Notes: generated by a model not told the origin, from the letters alone. Positions 8,118 to 15,785 are shown, counted from the first letter of the stretch. The stretch: DNA of 64,000 nt from Mycobacteroides salmoniphilum (GCF_004924335.1 NZ_CP024633.1:1674001-1738000), one strand, 5' to 3'. Program-made: numbers and translations.

Positions 8118-8953
8118 ACCGTGAACCGACGCACCGGATGAGCGAAACCACCTTGGCTACAGTTCAAGGTGTTATCTGTCGACATAATGATCGCTTCCAC
8201 CCTCTCAGAGTCAGGCGTTGCACAATCAACCTTCCGGACGGGCTGGCCCTGTTTAACTATCAGGCAGCGATCTGGAGACCAGTCGTAGTCGAGACACGCC
8301 ACATAGCGCTTAGTGACCGATGAGTAGGTTAGGTCTGCGTCATCGACACACTTTTCCTTTATAGATACGACTTGAATGACGCGGAACGCGCTTGTATCAC
8401 CACATTGAACCTTGTTGAGTCGAGTCCTTCCTAGTTCCTGATCAAGATTAACGCAGTCCCGTTGCTTAAGCTCTGCTCCCGCCTTCTCTGTGACGATAGG
8501 AAACTCGTTCGGAATTTGCCCGGCGCGCATTGCAGACAGAATATCCGAAGGACTTGCTGGGGTTGGGTTCTGGGATGACAAGATCGTCAACGGAAATATT
8601 GCTACTAGGTATATAGCTGCAAATTTTGCTGTTTGATGAACGAGTTTGCGGTTACTTCCCATGCGAAAAGCGATCGCAGTGGCCAACAGGGTTAGTGCGG
8701 CTACTCCCCAAAGGAGTATATGGTATATTACTTCATTTTTTTGTGAGAGAAGCAGCAGAAATAGGACTCCGGCTATCGCGGTTAGAACGATCTTTAGAAC
8801 ATCGTTGCCGTCTATTTTGTTCTTTAGGTATCGTAGCTTGGCTTGTTGCCGTGAAATGCGGTAAGCGATGACCCCAGAGTAAAATAGCAGGAGTGTGAGT
8901 AACAGAAAGTATGCTATTGCCCAGATCACTTGAGCTATAAGTCCGATTGACAC
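8096..8953 (-). CDS. Membrane protein with extracytoplasmic LppU-like Cys-rich domain
   Basis: A 285-residue protein in two parts. The first 130 residues carry about four transmembrane helices (about 8-30, 53-70, 76-97, 108-125). The rest is an extracytoplasmic domain with eight Cys (RDCVNLDQEL, KVQCGDTSAFRVIQV, EKCVDDADLTY, ACLDYDW, RCLIV, DCATP, CSQGGFAHPVRRFTVC), matching the layout of the mycobacterial LppU family. It is the last gene of the toxin-A operon, 14 bp after the small four-helix protein. A paralogue closes the toxin-B operon, which points to a role tied to the toxins, such as immunity or surface tethering (inference). Base composition is markedly AT-richer than the flanks. Confidence 0.65.
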   Translation of the reverse strand: MSIGLIAQVIWAIAYFLLLTLLLFYSGVIAYRISRQQAKLRYLKNKIDGNDVLKIVLTAIAGVLFLLLLSQKNEVIYHILLWGVAALTLLATAIAFRMGSNRKLVHQTAKFAAIYLVAIFPLTILSSQNPTPASPSDILSAMRAGQIPNEFPIVTEKAGAELKQRDCVNLDQELGRTRLNKVQCGDTSAFRVIQVVSIKEKCVDDADLTYSSVTKRYVACLDYDWSPDRCLIVKQGQPVRKVDCATPDSERVEAIIMSTDNTLNCSQGGFAHPVRRFTVCTEAQK

Positions 8954-8967
8954 TGTTCAGTACCGGG

Positions 8968-9366
8968 CTATTTATGCTTGGCTTCTGAAGAATAGATCCT
9001 AAGCACAACAAGTGCGGTACCAATTAGGATGCAGTACGAGGCTATCTCAATAGGGATGGCGGCATATATCGACTTAACTGAGAATGCAGAGTAAAGGATG
9101 CCATCAGCCGCATCCGAGACGATTAGTGCGATTAATACCGAAATAGCGAAGGCCTTCTTATCGCGTTGGAAAGGGCCATGCACAAGTCTATGGCGCGCAA
9201 GGTAAACGAGCAAAGCGAAAGATACTAAAGCGCTCGCGACAAACCCTACCACCATCCAAGTAGGGAGTCCCGGCTTCTCGAAATTTAGAGATTTAAATAC
9301 TGCATTTACCGCAAGCATGAGAATAACGTATACGGGCATTAATACTACAATTCTTCGGATGTTCAT
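8968..9366 (-). CDS. Four-helix membrane protein, candidate immunity protein for toxin A
   Basis: A 132-residue protein with four predicted transmembrane helices (about 7-25, 38-59, 74-94, 101-123) and short polar loops. It begins 19 bp downstream of the toxin-A gene and is followed 14 bp later by the LppU-like gene, so the three form one transcript. Its size and topology recall the small integral-membrane immunity proteins of pore-forming colicins, which suits the glycine-rich hydrophobic C-terminus of its neighbour. No family recognised from sequence. The gene is AT-rich with many rare codons for a mycobacterium, a sign of transfer. Confidence 0.55.
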   Translation of the reverse strand: MNIRRIVVLMPVYVILMLAVNAVFKSLNFEKPGLPTWMVVGFVASALVSFALLVYLARHRLVHGPFQRDKKAFAISVLIALIVSDAADGILYSAFSVKSIYAAIPIEIASYCILIGTALVVLRIYSSEAKHK

Positions 9367-9385
9367 GGTCTACGTATCCCCTTAG

Positions 9386-10369
9386 CTATCGGCAGTTCCA
9401 TGCGGATTTTATACCAGTCTTTATGGGGGATAGCACTATCCCCTTGACAAAGCCTCCCACAAAGCCCATCACGAAACCTCCAACTGCACCTCCGACACAA
9501 CCGGCAGTTGTAACAACACATCCAACTACGGCGCCCTTGATGCCGTCCTTTACGGCTGACGTGAATCCATCCTTGACCATATTTTCACCGACGTTCTCTT
9601 TGAAATTCTGGCCAACACAGTCCCCGAAGTCCTTCTCATTTTCGGAGTCTTTGGGCGTTGTCGTTGACGTAGGTTCCGACGTTGCGGTTTGTGTGGGTAC
9701 GGACGTTTGTGTGGGTACGGACGTTTGTGTGGGTACGGACGTTTGTGTGGGTACGGACGTTTGTGTGGGTACGGACGTTTGTGTGGGTACGGACGTTTGT
9801 GTGGGTACGGACGTTTGTGTGGGTACAGACGTTTGTGTGGGTTGACCGGTTTGTTGCTGTGGTGGCTGCTGACTAGGCGGCTGTTGCGGCGAATTCTGCT
9901 GCGGTGCCTGATAATTGGGATTGGGCTGAGCAGGACCTTGGGTGTATCCGGGATTGGTTTGATAGTCCGGGATCTGGGTCCCGTGAGCGGGCTGGTCCGA
10001 GCCTTGCTGGGGCTGTTGTCCGCCCTGCTGACCTGGAACCTGTTGCGCCCCAGGTGATCCGCTGTTGTAGATACTGATACCCGAGTTCTGATCCATCGGC
10101 GGCTGGCTGTTGCCGCCCTGATAATCGGGCATCGAGTTAGGCATCGAAGGCGGTTGAAATTGACTCCCGTTCATTCCGCCGTCGCCCCCCGGGCCACCGG
10201 TGGGGCCCGTCGGGTCCGCGGCGGCGGTCTGGACAGTGGAAAACCCAGCACCGGGCGCCGCGTAATCGCCGGCGACTTTCGCCCCACCTATTGCGAGCGT
10301 CACGATAGCCACCACCGCCGATGTTCGGCGCAAACCTGGTGACATGCGCCAACGATCACTCATAACCAT
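9386..10369 (-). CDS. Secreted Pro/Gln-rich protein with glycine-zipper C-terminus (candidate toxin A)
   Basis: A 327-residue exported protein. Residues 1 to about 50 form a long Sec signal (DRWRMSPGLRRTSAVVAIVT core, cleavage near AAA-DPTGP). Residues 50-170 are the Pro/Gln/Gly-rich module shared with two other proteins here (SQFQPP, DYQGG, NGISIYN-like SGISIYN, YTQGP, NYQAPQQ). Next come eight perfect TQTSVP repeats, then an acidic hinge. The last 70 residues (FGDCVGQNFKEN..., then AVVGCVVTTAGCVGGAVGGFVMGF) are a Gly-zipper hydrophobic domain with four Cys, reminiscent of membrane-inserting bacteriocins. GGGAGG lies 11 nt before the ATG. It heads an operon with a four-helix protein and an LppU-like protein. 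Confidence 0.65.
   Translation of the reverse strand: MVMSDRWRMSPGLRRTSAVVAIVTLAIGGAKVAGDYAAPGAGFSTVQTAAADPTGPTGGPGGDGGMNGSQFQPPSMPNSMPDYQGGNSQPPMDQNSGISIYNSGSPGAQQVPGQQGGQQPQQGSDQPAHGTQIPDYQTNPGYTQGPAQPNPNYQAPQQNSPQQPPSQQPPQQQTGQPTQTSVPTQTSVPTQTSVPTQTSVPTQTSVPTQTSVPTQTSVPTQTSVPTQTATSEPTSTTTPKDSENEKDFGDCVGQNFKENVGENMVKDGFTSAVKDGIKGAVVGCVVTTAGCVGGAVGGFVMGFVGGFVKGIVLSPIKTGIKSAWNCR
9691..9842. repeat. 18-bp tandem repeat (8 copies) in toxin A
   Basis: Eight consecutive copies of GTGTGGGTACGGACGTTT (plus strand) followed by an 8-bp partial copy. Seven copies are identical and the eighth differs by one base. On the minus strand each unit encodes TQTSVP in the linker between the shared module and the C-terminal domain. 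The near identity at DNA level points to recent expansion by slippage or recombination. Unit length is a multiple of three, so copy number can change without frameshift. Confidence 0.95.
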
Positions 10370-10943
10370 GTGCAGAAGACCCTCCCGATAATTGCTACAC
10401 GCCGCCTGCGCGTATAGCTGATGGGAGGATCATGACAGACATAATCTAGTTTTGTCCAGACGAAATGAAGATAAATATGTTTGCTACAACTCGGTCGCTC
10501 CCAGCGAGGTACGCCGGGTCAGTGAGTAACCGGCTGCCACCTGGCAATGCTATAACTGTCACGTCAGCCCCGGTGATGGGCCTACTCTCGGCTGATTATC
10601 GGGGTCCCGGGAGTCTTGGGCGCGCGCCGGGAGTTCGGCGCGGTGTTTTCCGGTGAGCTGATCGCTTTCCTGGGCCTGGCGCCATCGCAGCTCAGCCCGA
10701 GCCCCGGGGCGGGCCTGGCGCTGCACCGCAGCCATTCTGGTTGCGCACTGGCTTGGTGGCCCGGCGCTGATTGGCCAGCAGACTGTTTCCCGCGCCACCG
10801 GCGCTGGCGCTCGATAGCCTCCTGCTGCCGTTGCTCACGTTCGGCGCGGCACAAGCGCCTGCTCACGTTCCTGGCGACGCCGCTCGCCTTCGAGACGGGT
10901 CAGGCTCTGGCCACATCACGGCGCTCCACGACAGCGACGGCAC
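10370..10943. other. Leader of toxin A plus decayed coding remnant
   Basis: Positions 10370-10565 look like a long 5' leader for toxin A and resemble the sequence ahead of toxin B. Positions 10566-10943 are GC-rich with no intact gene. On the minus strand, pieces in two frames read LTRLEGERRRQERE and AEREQRQQEAIERQRRWRGK, a charged helical stretch broken by frameshifts, which suggests a degraded gene of unknown family, perhaps from a mobile element. Confidence 0.4.
10525..10554 (-). promoter_or_regulatory. Putative promoter of the toxin-A operon, conserved ahead of toxin B
   Basis: The block AGTAACCGGC...CCTGGCAAT followed by TAT (plus strand) also occurs at 13238-13265 ahead of toxin B, at nearly the same distance (about 180 nt) from the start codon. 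On the minus strand it contains TAGCAT (10547-10552), a possible -10 box. Conservation of the block within a weakly conserved leader suggests a shared promoter or operator. Confidence 0.4.
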
Positions 10944-11891
10944 CTATCCGCCGAAATGGCCTGCGGAACTGCCGATAGTGGTTGTACAGACAGTAAATTT
11001 TCGCTGGGGATGTGTCCATCCACCATCTGGACATCCTGCGGGCGATTCCGAGTTCAGGATGACGAAATGGGGCTTCTCCAATGGAAAATGTGGAATATCA
11101 CTGCAGTCGGCCACGGTCGCGTTCCATGCTGTTTTCGCGGCCATCTTCACGCATTTGGAGGCTGTCCAATTATAGTCAAGGCAGAATGTGCTTTCATCAC
11201 GTCCATTTTTTGAATAGTAGCGCTGATCTGCATCGCTGACACACTCGTTGCGCGATTTCGTTACCTGAATAATCTTGTAGTTAGCCTGAGGGGAAGTGCA
11301 GGGCACTGCATCGGCAACGGGACTATCTACCGTGTCGCCATGGAGATGTACGCAGGTGCCAACCAGTTTATCATTGCCGATTATCTGACCCGGGATATTG
11401 TCAAAGCTTGAGGTAATACTATTTCGTGGAGCCTCGGGAGACGAAGGGCCACTGGTGCACCCCTTGATAATCCCACCTACAACGAAGGCAATAATAACAC
11501 CGAGCGCGACATAGATGTACTTTCGTTGGCGTTTCCCTAACCAGGATACCTGCGCAGAGCCCCAAGTAATAGTCGGAGTAACAAAAACGCCAATAAGAGC
11601 TAGCAGCCAAGAAAACAGCCGAACTATACCCGTACCGATATCAGGTCCTGCGGAATCTCTTAACGCAACGGTACTGGCCGTATCTAGGGTAAGCGACAGC
11701 ACTAGTAATGCTAGTGAAACGCCATATGCCGCACGGTTCGCTTCGGCACGACGCAACCGATACACGTATCCAGTCACAAGTATTGCGATAGTTACGAATG
11801 CCCACCGCACCCATACGGCGTGAACCGATAGGCTTAAGCTGATAGCTCCGTAGCAGAGCAGTGCCGCCGCGAGGCGATATATAAAGTTCAT
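10944..11891 (-). CDS. Membrane protein with extracytoplasmic LppU-like domain, partner of toxin B
   Basis: A 315-residue protein with four to five transmembrane helices in residues 5-145, then a linker and an extracytoplasmic Cys-rich domain (about 180-305): GTCVHLHGD, AVPCTSPQANYKIIQV, NECVSDADQRYY, FCLDYNW, KCVKM, DCSDI, CPDGGWTHPQRKFTVC. The domain aligns Cys for Cys with the C-terminus of the 8096-8953 protein and resembles mycobacterial LppU. It begins 27 bp after the toxin-B gene and is the only other gene in that transcript, so it is the best candidate for the cognate immunity protein. The membrane parts of the two paralogues differ. AT-rich composition matches the toxin domain beside it. 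Confidence 0.6.
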   Translation of the reverse strand: MNFIYRLAAALLCYGAISLSLSVHAVWVRWAFVTIAILVTGYVYRLRRAEANRAAYGVSLALLVLSLTLDTASTVALRDSAGPDIGTGIVRLFSWLLALIGVFVTPTITWGSAQVSWLGKRQRKYIYVALGVIIAFVVGGIIKGCTSGPSSPEAPRNSITSSFDNIPGQIIGNDKLVGTCVHLHGDTVDSPVADAVPCTSPQANYKIIQVTKSRNECVSDADQRYYSKNGRDESTFCLDYNWTASKCVKMAAKTAWNATVADCSDIPHFPLEKPHFVILNSESPAGCPDGGWTHPQRKFTVCTTTIGSSAGHFGG

Positions 11892-11918
11892 AGGATATCT
11901 ACTCTCGTCAACTCGGCT

Positions 11919-13082
11919 TTATTTGTGGGACTCTTCAACTGCGGAGTAATAGAGTCTCGCCTGGTTTCTGCATCCTACGCGCGATGGCCCACCCATTATT
12001 CCTGAGAGAGTGTTGCAGGCATTTATTAGATCCTCTTTAAAAGCAAGATTGCAACCATGGTATTTCAATCCTGGCCCATTTGGGTCTGCTTTATCGACTG
12101 AGTCATAACACATGTCATGTCTAGCGCACGAATAGGCAAAATCCACAGTGCCTGACCAGCCAGCGTATTGATCAGGGCTTGCTGCCGAGCAATAGTCGTG
12201 CCGGGCCTTGTCCTGGGGAGGGGTTGCCTTGCTGTCCGGGTCGTATATGTAACCGCATGGCATGGCAAACAGGTTGTCGGTGCTGACAGGGGTCTGCGGA
12301 GCGAACTTCGTGTCGCAGTTCCTGTCGTACTGTTTGGTGCGCTCGTCATCGCACTTTCTGCATTTTCCATCTCCGCTCGGAATCCTTGGGGCGAAGGATC
12401 GCGGCAGCGTCTGTCGGTAACTGGAAGGAGTAACTATGCCCAAAGCGGGCGTGCATTCATCGTCTCTGTTGGTCTGATCCAGGTTCTCGTCGCGTGGTTC
12501 TTCCTGCTTTTCATCGGGCTGCTGTGTTTGTGTCGGCGCCTCGCTTGGCTGTTGGCTCGGTGCCTGTGAGGGGCCCTGCTGCGGTTGTTGGCCTTGTGGT
12601 GATTGCTGCTGCGGCGCTTGGAAATCGGGATTGGGCTGCCCCGGGCCTTGCGTGTATCCAGGCGGGGTGCTGTAGTCGGGTGGTTGGGTGCCGTGGGCAG
12701 GTTGATCCCAGCTTTGTTGGGGCTGCTGTCCCGCTTGCTGCCCGACCTGTTGTGGTGCGTCTTGTGCGCCCGTGTTGTAGATGGAGATCCCGTTACTTTG
12801 ATCAAGAGGCGGCTGATTGATGCCGCCCTGGTAGTCGGGTTGTTGCGGCGGCGATCCGGGGGGTTGGAATTGGCTTCCTCCGCCTGGAGGGCCGGTCATC
12901 CCACCGCCACCGGTAGGGCCGGTGGGATCGGCCGCCACGGTCGCTACCGTGGAAAATCCGCTGCCAGCCAGGGTGTGGTCGCTGGCCACCTTTGCGCCCC
13001 CGATTGCGAGTGTCATGATGGCGACAAATGCTGATGTTTGGCGCAAACCTGACGACATGCGCCAGCGGTCACTCATAGCCAT
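11919..13082 (-). CDS. Secreted Pro/Gln-rich protein with phospholipase A2-like C-terminus (candidate toxin B)
   Basis: A 387-residue exported protein from the ATG at 13082, chosen because GGGAGGGG lies 11 nt upstream exactly as in toxin A; an ORF extending to 13184 has no such site. Signal residues 1 to about 52 end at VAA-DPTGP. The shared Pro/Gln module follows (GSQFQPP, DYQGG, NGISIYN, YTQGP, NPDFQAPQQ). From about residue 230 a Cys-rich domain carries YSCARHDMCYD, with H322-D323 in the CxxHDxC pattern of phospholipase A2, and DYCSAA and HGCNLAF around it. A PLA2-type lipid hydrolase acting outside the cytoplasm is the likely function. The domain is AT-richer than the module. A membrane-anchored LppU-like protein follows. 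Confidence 0.65.
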   Translation of the reverse strand: MAMSDRWRMSSGLRQTSAFVAIMTLAIGGAKVASDHTLAGSGFSTVATVAADPTGPTGGGGMTGPPGGGSQFQPPGSPPQQPDYQGGINQPPLDQSNGISIYNTGAQDAPQQVGQQAGQQPQQSWDQPAHGTQPPDYSTPPGYTQGPGQPNPDFQAPQQQSPQGQQPQQGPSQAPSQQPSEAPTQTQQPDEKQEEPRDENLDQTNRDDECTPALGIVTPSSYRQTLPRSFAPRIPSGDGKCRKCDDERTKQYDRNCDTKFAPQTPVSTDNLFAMPCGYIYDPDSKATPPQDKARHDYCSAASPDQYAGWSGTVDFAYSCARHDMCYDSVDKADPNGPGLKYHGCNLAFKEDLINACNTLSGIMGGPSRVGCRNQARLYYSAVEESHK

Positions 13083-13594
13083 ATATGAAGGCCCCTCCCG
13101 TTCATTCCCCATATGCGCTGTGCGCGCGACAGATGCGGGAATCATGGCAGATAGGCTGCCGGTATGTCTAGACACCCGAGGCATTTAGCGATTTGCTGAA
13201 GGAGACGTCGGGCCGGGATTTCAACACTTCTCCTGCAAGTAACCGGCCACAACCTGGCAATATAATGAGCTAGGTGTCAGTGGCGAGGCCGGTCGAGCAA
13301 CTGTGTAGCTCCGCGTGGCCCGATGCGGCAGTTTCTGGGCTAACTGCTGGGCATCTCAGTTTTGGTCGATGGGCAAGGCTATCTGCGCTGCCGAGCCAAG
13401 GTTGGGGTAGCCACAGCTGCATGGCTGATCTAACGGGCTGAAGGTGGTTGAGTGCCGAAGGTCTGTCAGGGCCTGGCTTGCCGATCCGCTGACAAGCGAT
13501 ATAGGAAGGTTCGTGTGGATCAGACGTCTGCACTCCAGATAGGGCGAGTTCAGGATCTTGTCTCCATGACCGGTGAACGCCACACCTGTTGCAC
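13083..13594. other. Leader of toxin B and gene-poor sequence
   Basis: Positions 13083-13265 resemble the leader of toxin A (for example GATG.GGGA.ATCATG.CAGA and AGTAACCGGC...CCTGGCAAT). Positions 13266-13594 contain only ORFs without coherent composition. I see no gene there. Confidence 0.4.
13238..13265 (-). promoter_or_regulatory. Putative promoter of the toxin-B operon
   Basis: Same block as at 10525-10554 (AGTAACCGGC..ACCTGGCAAT). On the minus strand TATATT (13259-13264) sits where toxin A has TAGCAT, a possible -10 element about 180 nt before the ATG. Confidence 0.4.
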
Positions 13595-13817
13595 TCACTG
13601 AGCGGACGGTCCACGCGATGCTTTTGCTTCCAGAGTGGTGGCCCCTGGGGGTTCGGCGAAAAATCCCGCGAAGTAGGACACGAATGGCGCCTTGTCATCC
13701 CGGCACATCGGGATTGTGCTGCAGGTGGCCGTCGGCCACCACCTCGGCGGCCTTCTGTGCCTCGTGCCTGTTGAAGAACCGGTTGTAGAAGTCCCAGAAC
13801 GGTTGGCCTCCAGGCGT
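13595..13817 (-). pseudogene. Frameshifted SnoaL/NTF2-like remnant
   Basis: On the minus strand one frame (13695-13817) reads WDFYNRFFNRHEAQKAAEVV and continues DGHLQHNPDVP before a stop. A second frame (down to 13595) continues DDKAPFVSYFAGFFAEPP. Joined, they read like the first half of a SnoaL-like (NTF2-fold) protein, with the typical 'FYN..FN.H....A......Y.QHNP.....' pattern. The start and C-terminal half are absent. A relic, not an expressed protein. Confidence 0.45.
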
Positions 13818-13972
13818 CTAATGTTTGGCCCATTGGATGTAGAAGCGCCGGAATTGCGCATGCGGATACAAGCCCGCCAGCGCCGGACAACGTCAGCGCC
13901 AGTGCGATTTGGTCACGGGCAGGGGTCTTTTCATCTCTCGTGCTCTGGCAACTGGCATTCACTGCCCAGACG

Positions 13973-14011
13973 GAGAGTTAGCGCTCTCGGGTTCGAAACC
14001 CTACGAGCCAA
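13973..14011 (+). other. tRNA 3'-end fragment, possible attachment-site remnant
   Basis: The segment has a GAGAG...CTCTC hairpin like the variable arm of a class II tRNA, then GGGTTCGAAACCC, a textbook T-arm, then CTACGAGCCA as an acceptor-like 3' strand. No matching 5' acceptor half (about TGGCTCG) or D-arm is present upstream. Such 3' tRNA pieces are usually left at the edge of integrated elements. One T-stem mismatch is visible. Confidence 0.4.
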
Positions 14012-14033
14012 ATGTTTTTTAGCCCCGTTGCGC

Positions 14034-14474
14034 TCAGTCCAAGTCAGCGAGAGCCTTGCGCGCGGCTTCGAGTTCGGCTTCGAGTGCGGCTACCTTGGCG
14101 GCCTGCTGGGAGCGCGCTTCCTCGATGACCGCGTCGATCGGGGTAGACAGATCCTCGTGCAGCTCCTTGGCCGCGCGTGAGACGGCGGCGGCGGCGATGG
14201 CGAGATTACGGGCCAGATATGAGCTGCCCTGCTTGAGCTCGGCGTGCCATTCGCCGTCGGCGGTACCGGTCACGGTGAGGGTCAGCTCGATAGTCTTGGT
14301 TCTCTTGCCTGTCGCCTTCTTGGCCGGTGCCTTCTGTGGCTTCTCTGCGGCGGACGTTTCAGAGATGGGCGCAACAGTGCTCGTGGGGACGTCGACGGGA
14401 CTCATCGGGACGTCGGAGGTGTCAAAGTCGGTGTCCAATACGTCTGCTGTTGGAGTGTCTACAGTCATTGTCAC
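14034..14474 (-). CDS. Hypothetical protein (DUF6319-like)
   Basis: A 146-residue soluble protein. Residues 1-60 are acidic, Pro/Ser/Thr-rich and probably disordered, then a basic patch (KKATGKRTKT). The conserved core (IELTLTVTGTADGEWHAELK, then SYLARNLAIAAAAVSRAAKE) resembles the DUF6319 family of actinobacteria, and the C-terminus is a long coiled coil (AAKVAALEAELEAARKALAD). The GTG start has AAGGAG 6 nt upstream. The resemblance to small DNA-associated proteins is only in composition; function unknown. It lies directly beside the tRNA fragment, the usual place for a gene at the edge of an island. Confidence 0.55.
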   Translation of the reverse strand: MTMTVDTPTADVLDTDFDTSDVPMSPVDVPTSTVAPISETSAAEKPQKAPAKKATGKRTKTIELTLTVTGTADGEWHAELKQGSSYLARNLAIAAAAVSRAAKELHEDLSTPIDAVIEEARSQQAAKVAALEAELEAARKALADLD

Positions 14475-15056
14475 GGTGAGCTCCTTTGAAATTCGCGCGC
14501 AGTGGGCGGGCAGTGACAGTCATTAGAACACATGTTCGATGTGCCGGGTCAATCTGACTCGCGCGTCATGGGCCCGCGGGGGATTGGGGGCGAAACCCTC
14601 GGCGGCTACCAACACTAGTTAGCAGGCAAACGACTCAACATTGCCTCCCAGCAACCATTCACTCGACTCGCTTTCGGTGCTTCAGCCGTCACCTCGGCGA
14701 TCATCTGCCATCTTTCTGCAGATCTGACGTGCGTCGGTGGCCTAATCCTCTGGCGTAGCGTCAAGTCTGCTCCGATGTGTTCGCTATCGATGATCTTGAA
14801 ATGTTTCCTGTAGCCATGCTCACACTCTTTTGCTCCAGCCCGCAGTGACCTCGGAAAAGTTCGCGATCTTGATCACGCAAACTGTGACGACTCGGTCTCA
14901 GTGTTGACAAGAGAGTGTCTCGGCCTTAGATTCTCCAGCATTGCCATGCAATGTATTTTCCCAGGAAGATGCAGTTGATGGCATTGCCTACGGATAGGCG
15001 GGCGTACGGGGGTCCGGCCCGATCGGGTTAGGACGGGACACGGAGGGGTTCGGTTC
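14475..15056. other. Long intergenic region ahead of the MspA operon
   Basis: No convincing gene. It should hold the promoter of the mspA-like operon. A short inverted repeat CATTGC-CAT-GCAATG is visible near 14940-14954, and GGAGGGG sits about 8 nt before the ATG at 15057. The stretch 14640-14900 is AT-richer than its surroundings. Confidence 0.4.
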
Positions 15057-15785
15057 ATGAAGTTGCCAAATCTGGCACGTCGAAGCTGTGTCGCTGCCAT
15101 CGCAACGTCTGTGACTGTTGCGATGGGGCTGATGGTGGGCGTTTCTGACGCTGCCGCGGATCCGCAGGGGATGCCGGACCAGTACCAGCAGTTCGTGACG
15201 GATGACGGCTGGACCGTCGGGTTGACGCTGACCAACGAGGTCATTGATCACATCGACAACATCGCCGGTGCGAGCAACTCTTGGCAGGCGCGCGTTTCTT
15301 ACCGTGCCGAGGCCACGATCACCGGTAACGGTGGTGCCGTGATCCAGGATGCGCAGCTGGAGACGGGGTATTTCGTGGGGTGCCGCACCGACTCCTCGTC
15401 GGGAGTTGAGCTGGGCGGTGACCTCGGTCTGACCTTGTCCCAGCAGGTCAATGGCCAGGTGTATGGCGGCGGCTACGGACAAGGTAGTCAGAGCGGTGGT
15501 GGCGGCGGTGGTTTCGGTGGTGCCTCGGCGGGCGGATCCTTGGGTGCCCAGGAGCACATCGGCGGCTACATGCGCGTGCTGCTCAAGCCGGGTGGCTTGG
15601 CTCAACTTCCGATGGACCGGATCAACTTCCGGAACATGCGGGCGGTCTCGCAGGTGCGTAACCAGAACGTCGAAGCCGACGGGTGCGGCGGCCAGGTGAA
15701 GATCCAGTCCTTCGCGACATTCCGGATCCGCACCGAGAACGGCAACGACACCCAGACCATCTACGGCGAGCCCAAGGATCTGTGA
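15057..15785 (+). CDS. MspA-family porin-like protein
   Basis: A 242-residue exported protein. Signal residues 1 to about 33 end at DAA-ADP. The mature part follows the MspA pattern: TDDGWTVGLTLTNEVIDHID near the N-terminus, WQARVSYRAEATITG, LETGYFVGC, and the family's C-terminal TIYGEP. Residues about 137-163, where MspA has part of its barrel stem, are replaced by a Gly-rich run (GGGYGQGSQSGGGGGGFGG), and there are two Cys (GCR, ADGCGG) that could form a disulfide. MspA proteins are octameric pores of the mycobacterial outer membrane. It leads a four-gene operon with a secreted companion, toxin C and a lipoprotein, so a transport role for that toxin is possible (inference). Confidence 0.8.
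   Translation: MKLPNLARRSCVAAIATSVTVAMGLMVGVSDAAADPQGMPDQYQQFVTDDGWTVGLTLTNEVIDHIDNIAGASNSWQARVSYRAEATITGNGGAVIQDAQLETGYFVGCRTDSSSGVELGGDLGLTLSQQVNGQVYGGGYGQGSQSGGGGGGFGGASAGGSLGAQEHIGGYMRVLLKPGGLAQLPMDRINFRNMRAVSQVRNQNVEADGCGGQVKIQSFATFRIRTENGNDTQTIYGEPKDL

Noticed and set aside
9691..9842. CRISPR array
   Set aside because: The 18-bp units are directly abutting with no spacers and are in frame inside a coding sequence.
9423..10057. Plus-strand repeat proteins (CVGTDV-type and CGYGRL-type repeats)
   Set aside because: These are antisense readings of the 18-bp array in toxin A; they lack starts with ribosome-binding sites and family resemblance.
13910..14011. Complete tRNA gene
   Set aside because: No 5' acceptor strand pairs with CGAGCCA and no D-arm or anticodon arm can be drawn; only the 3' part is tRNA-like.
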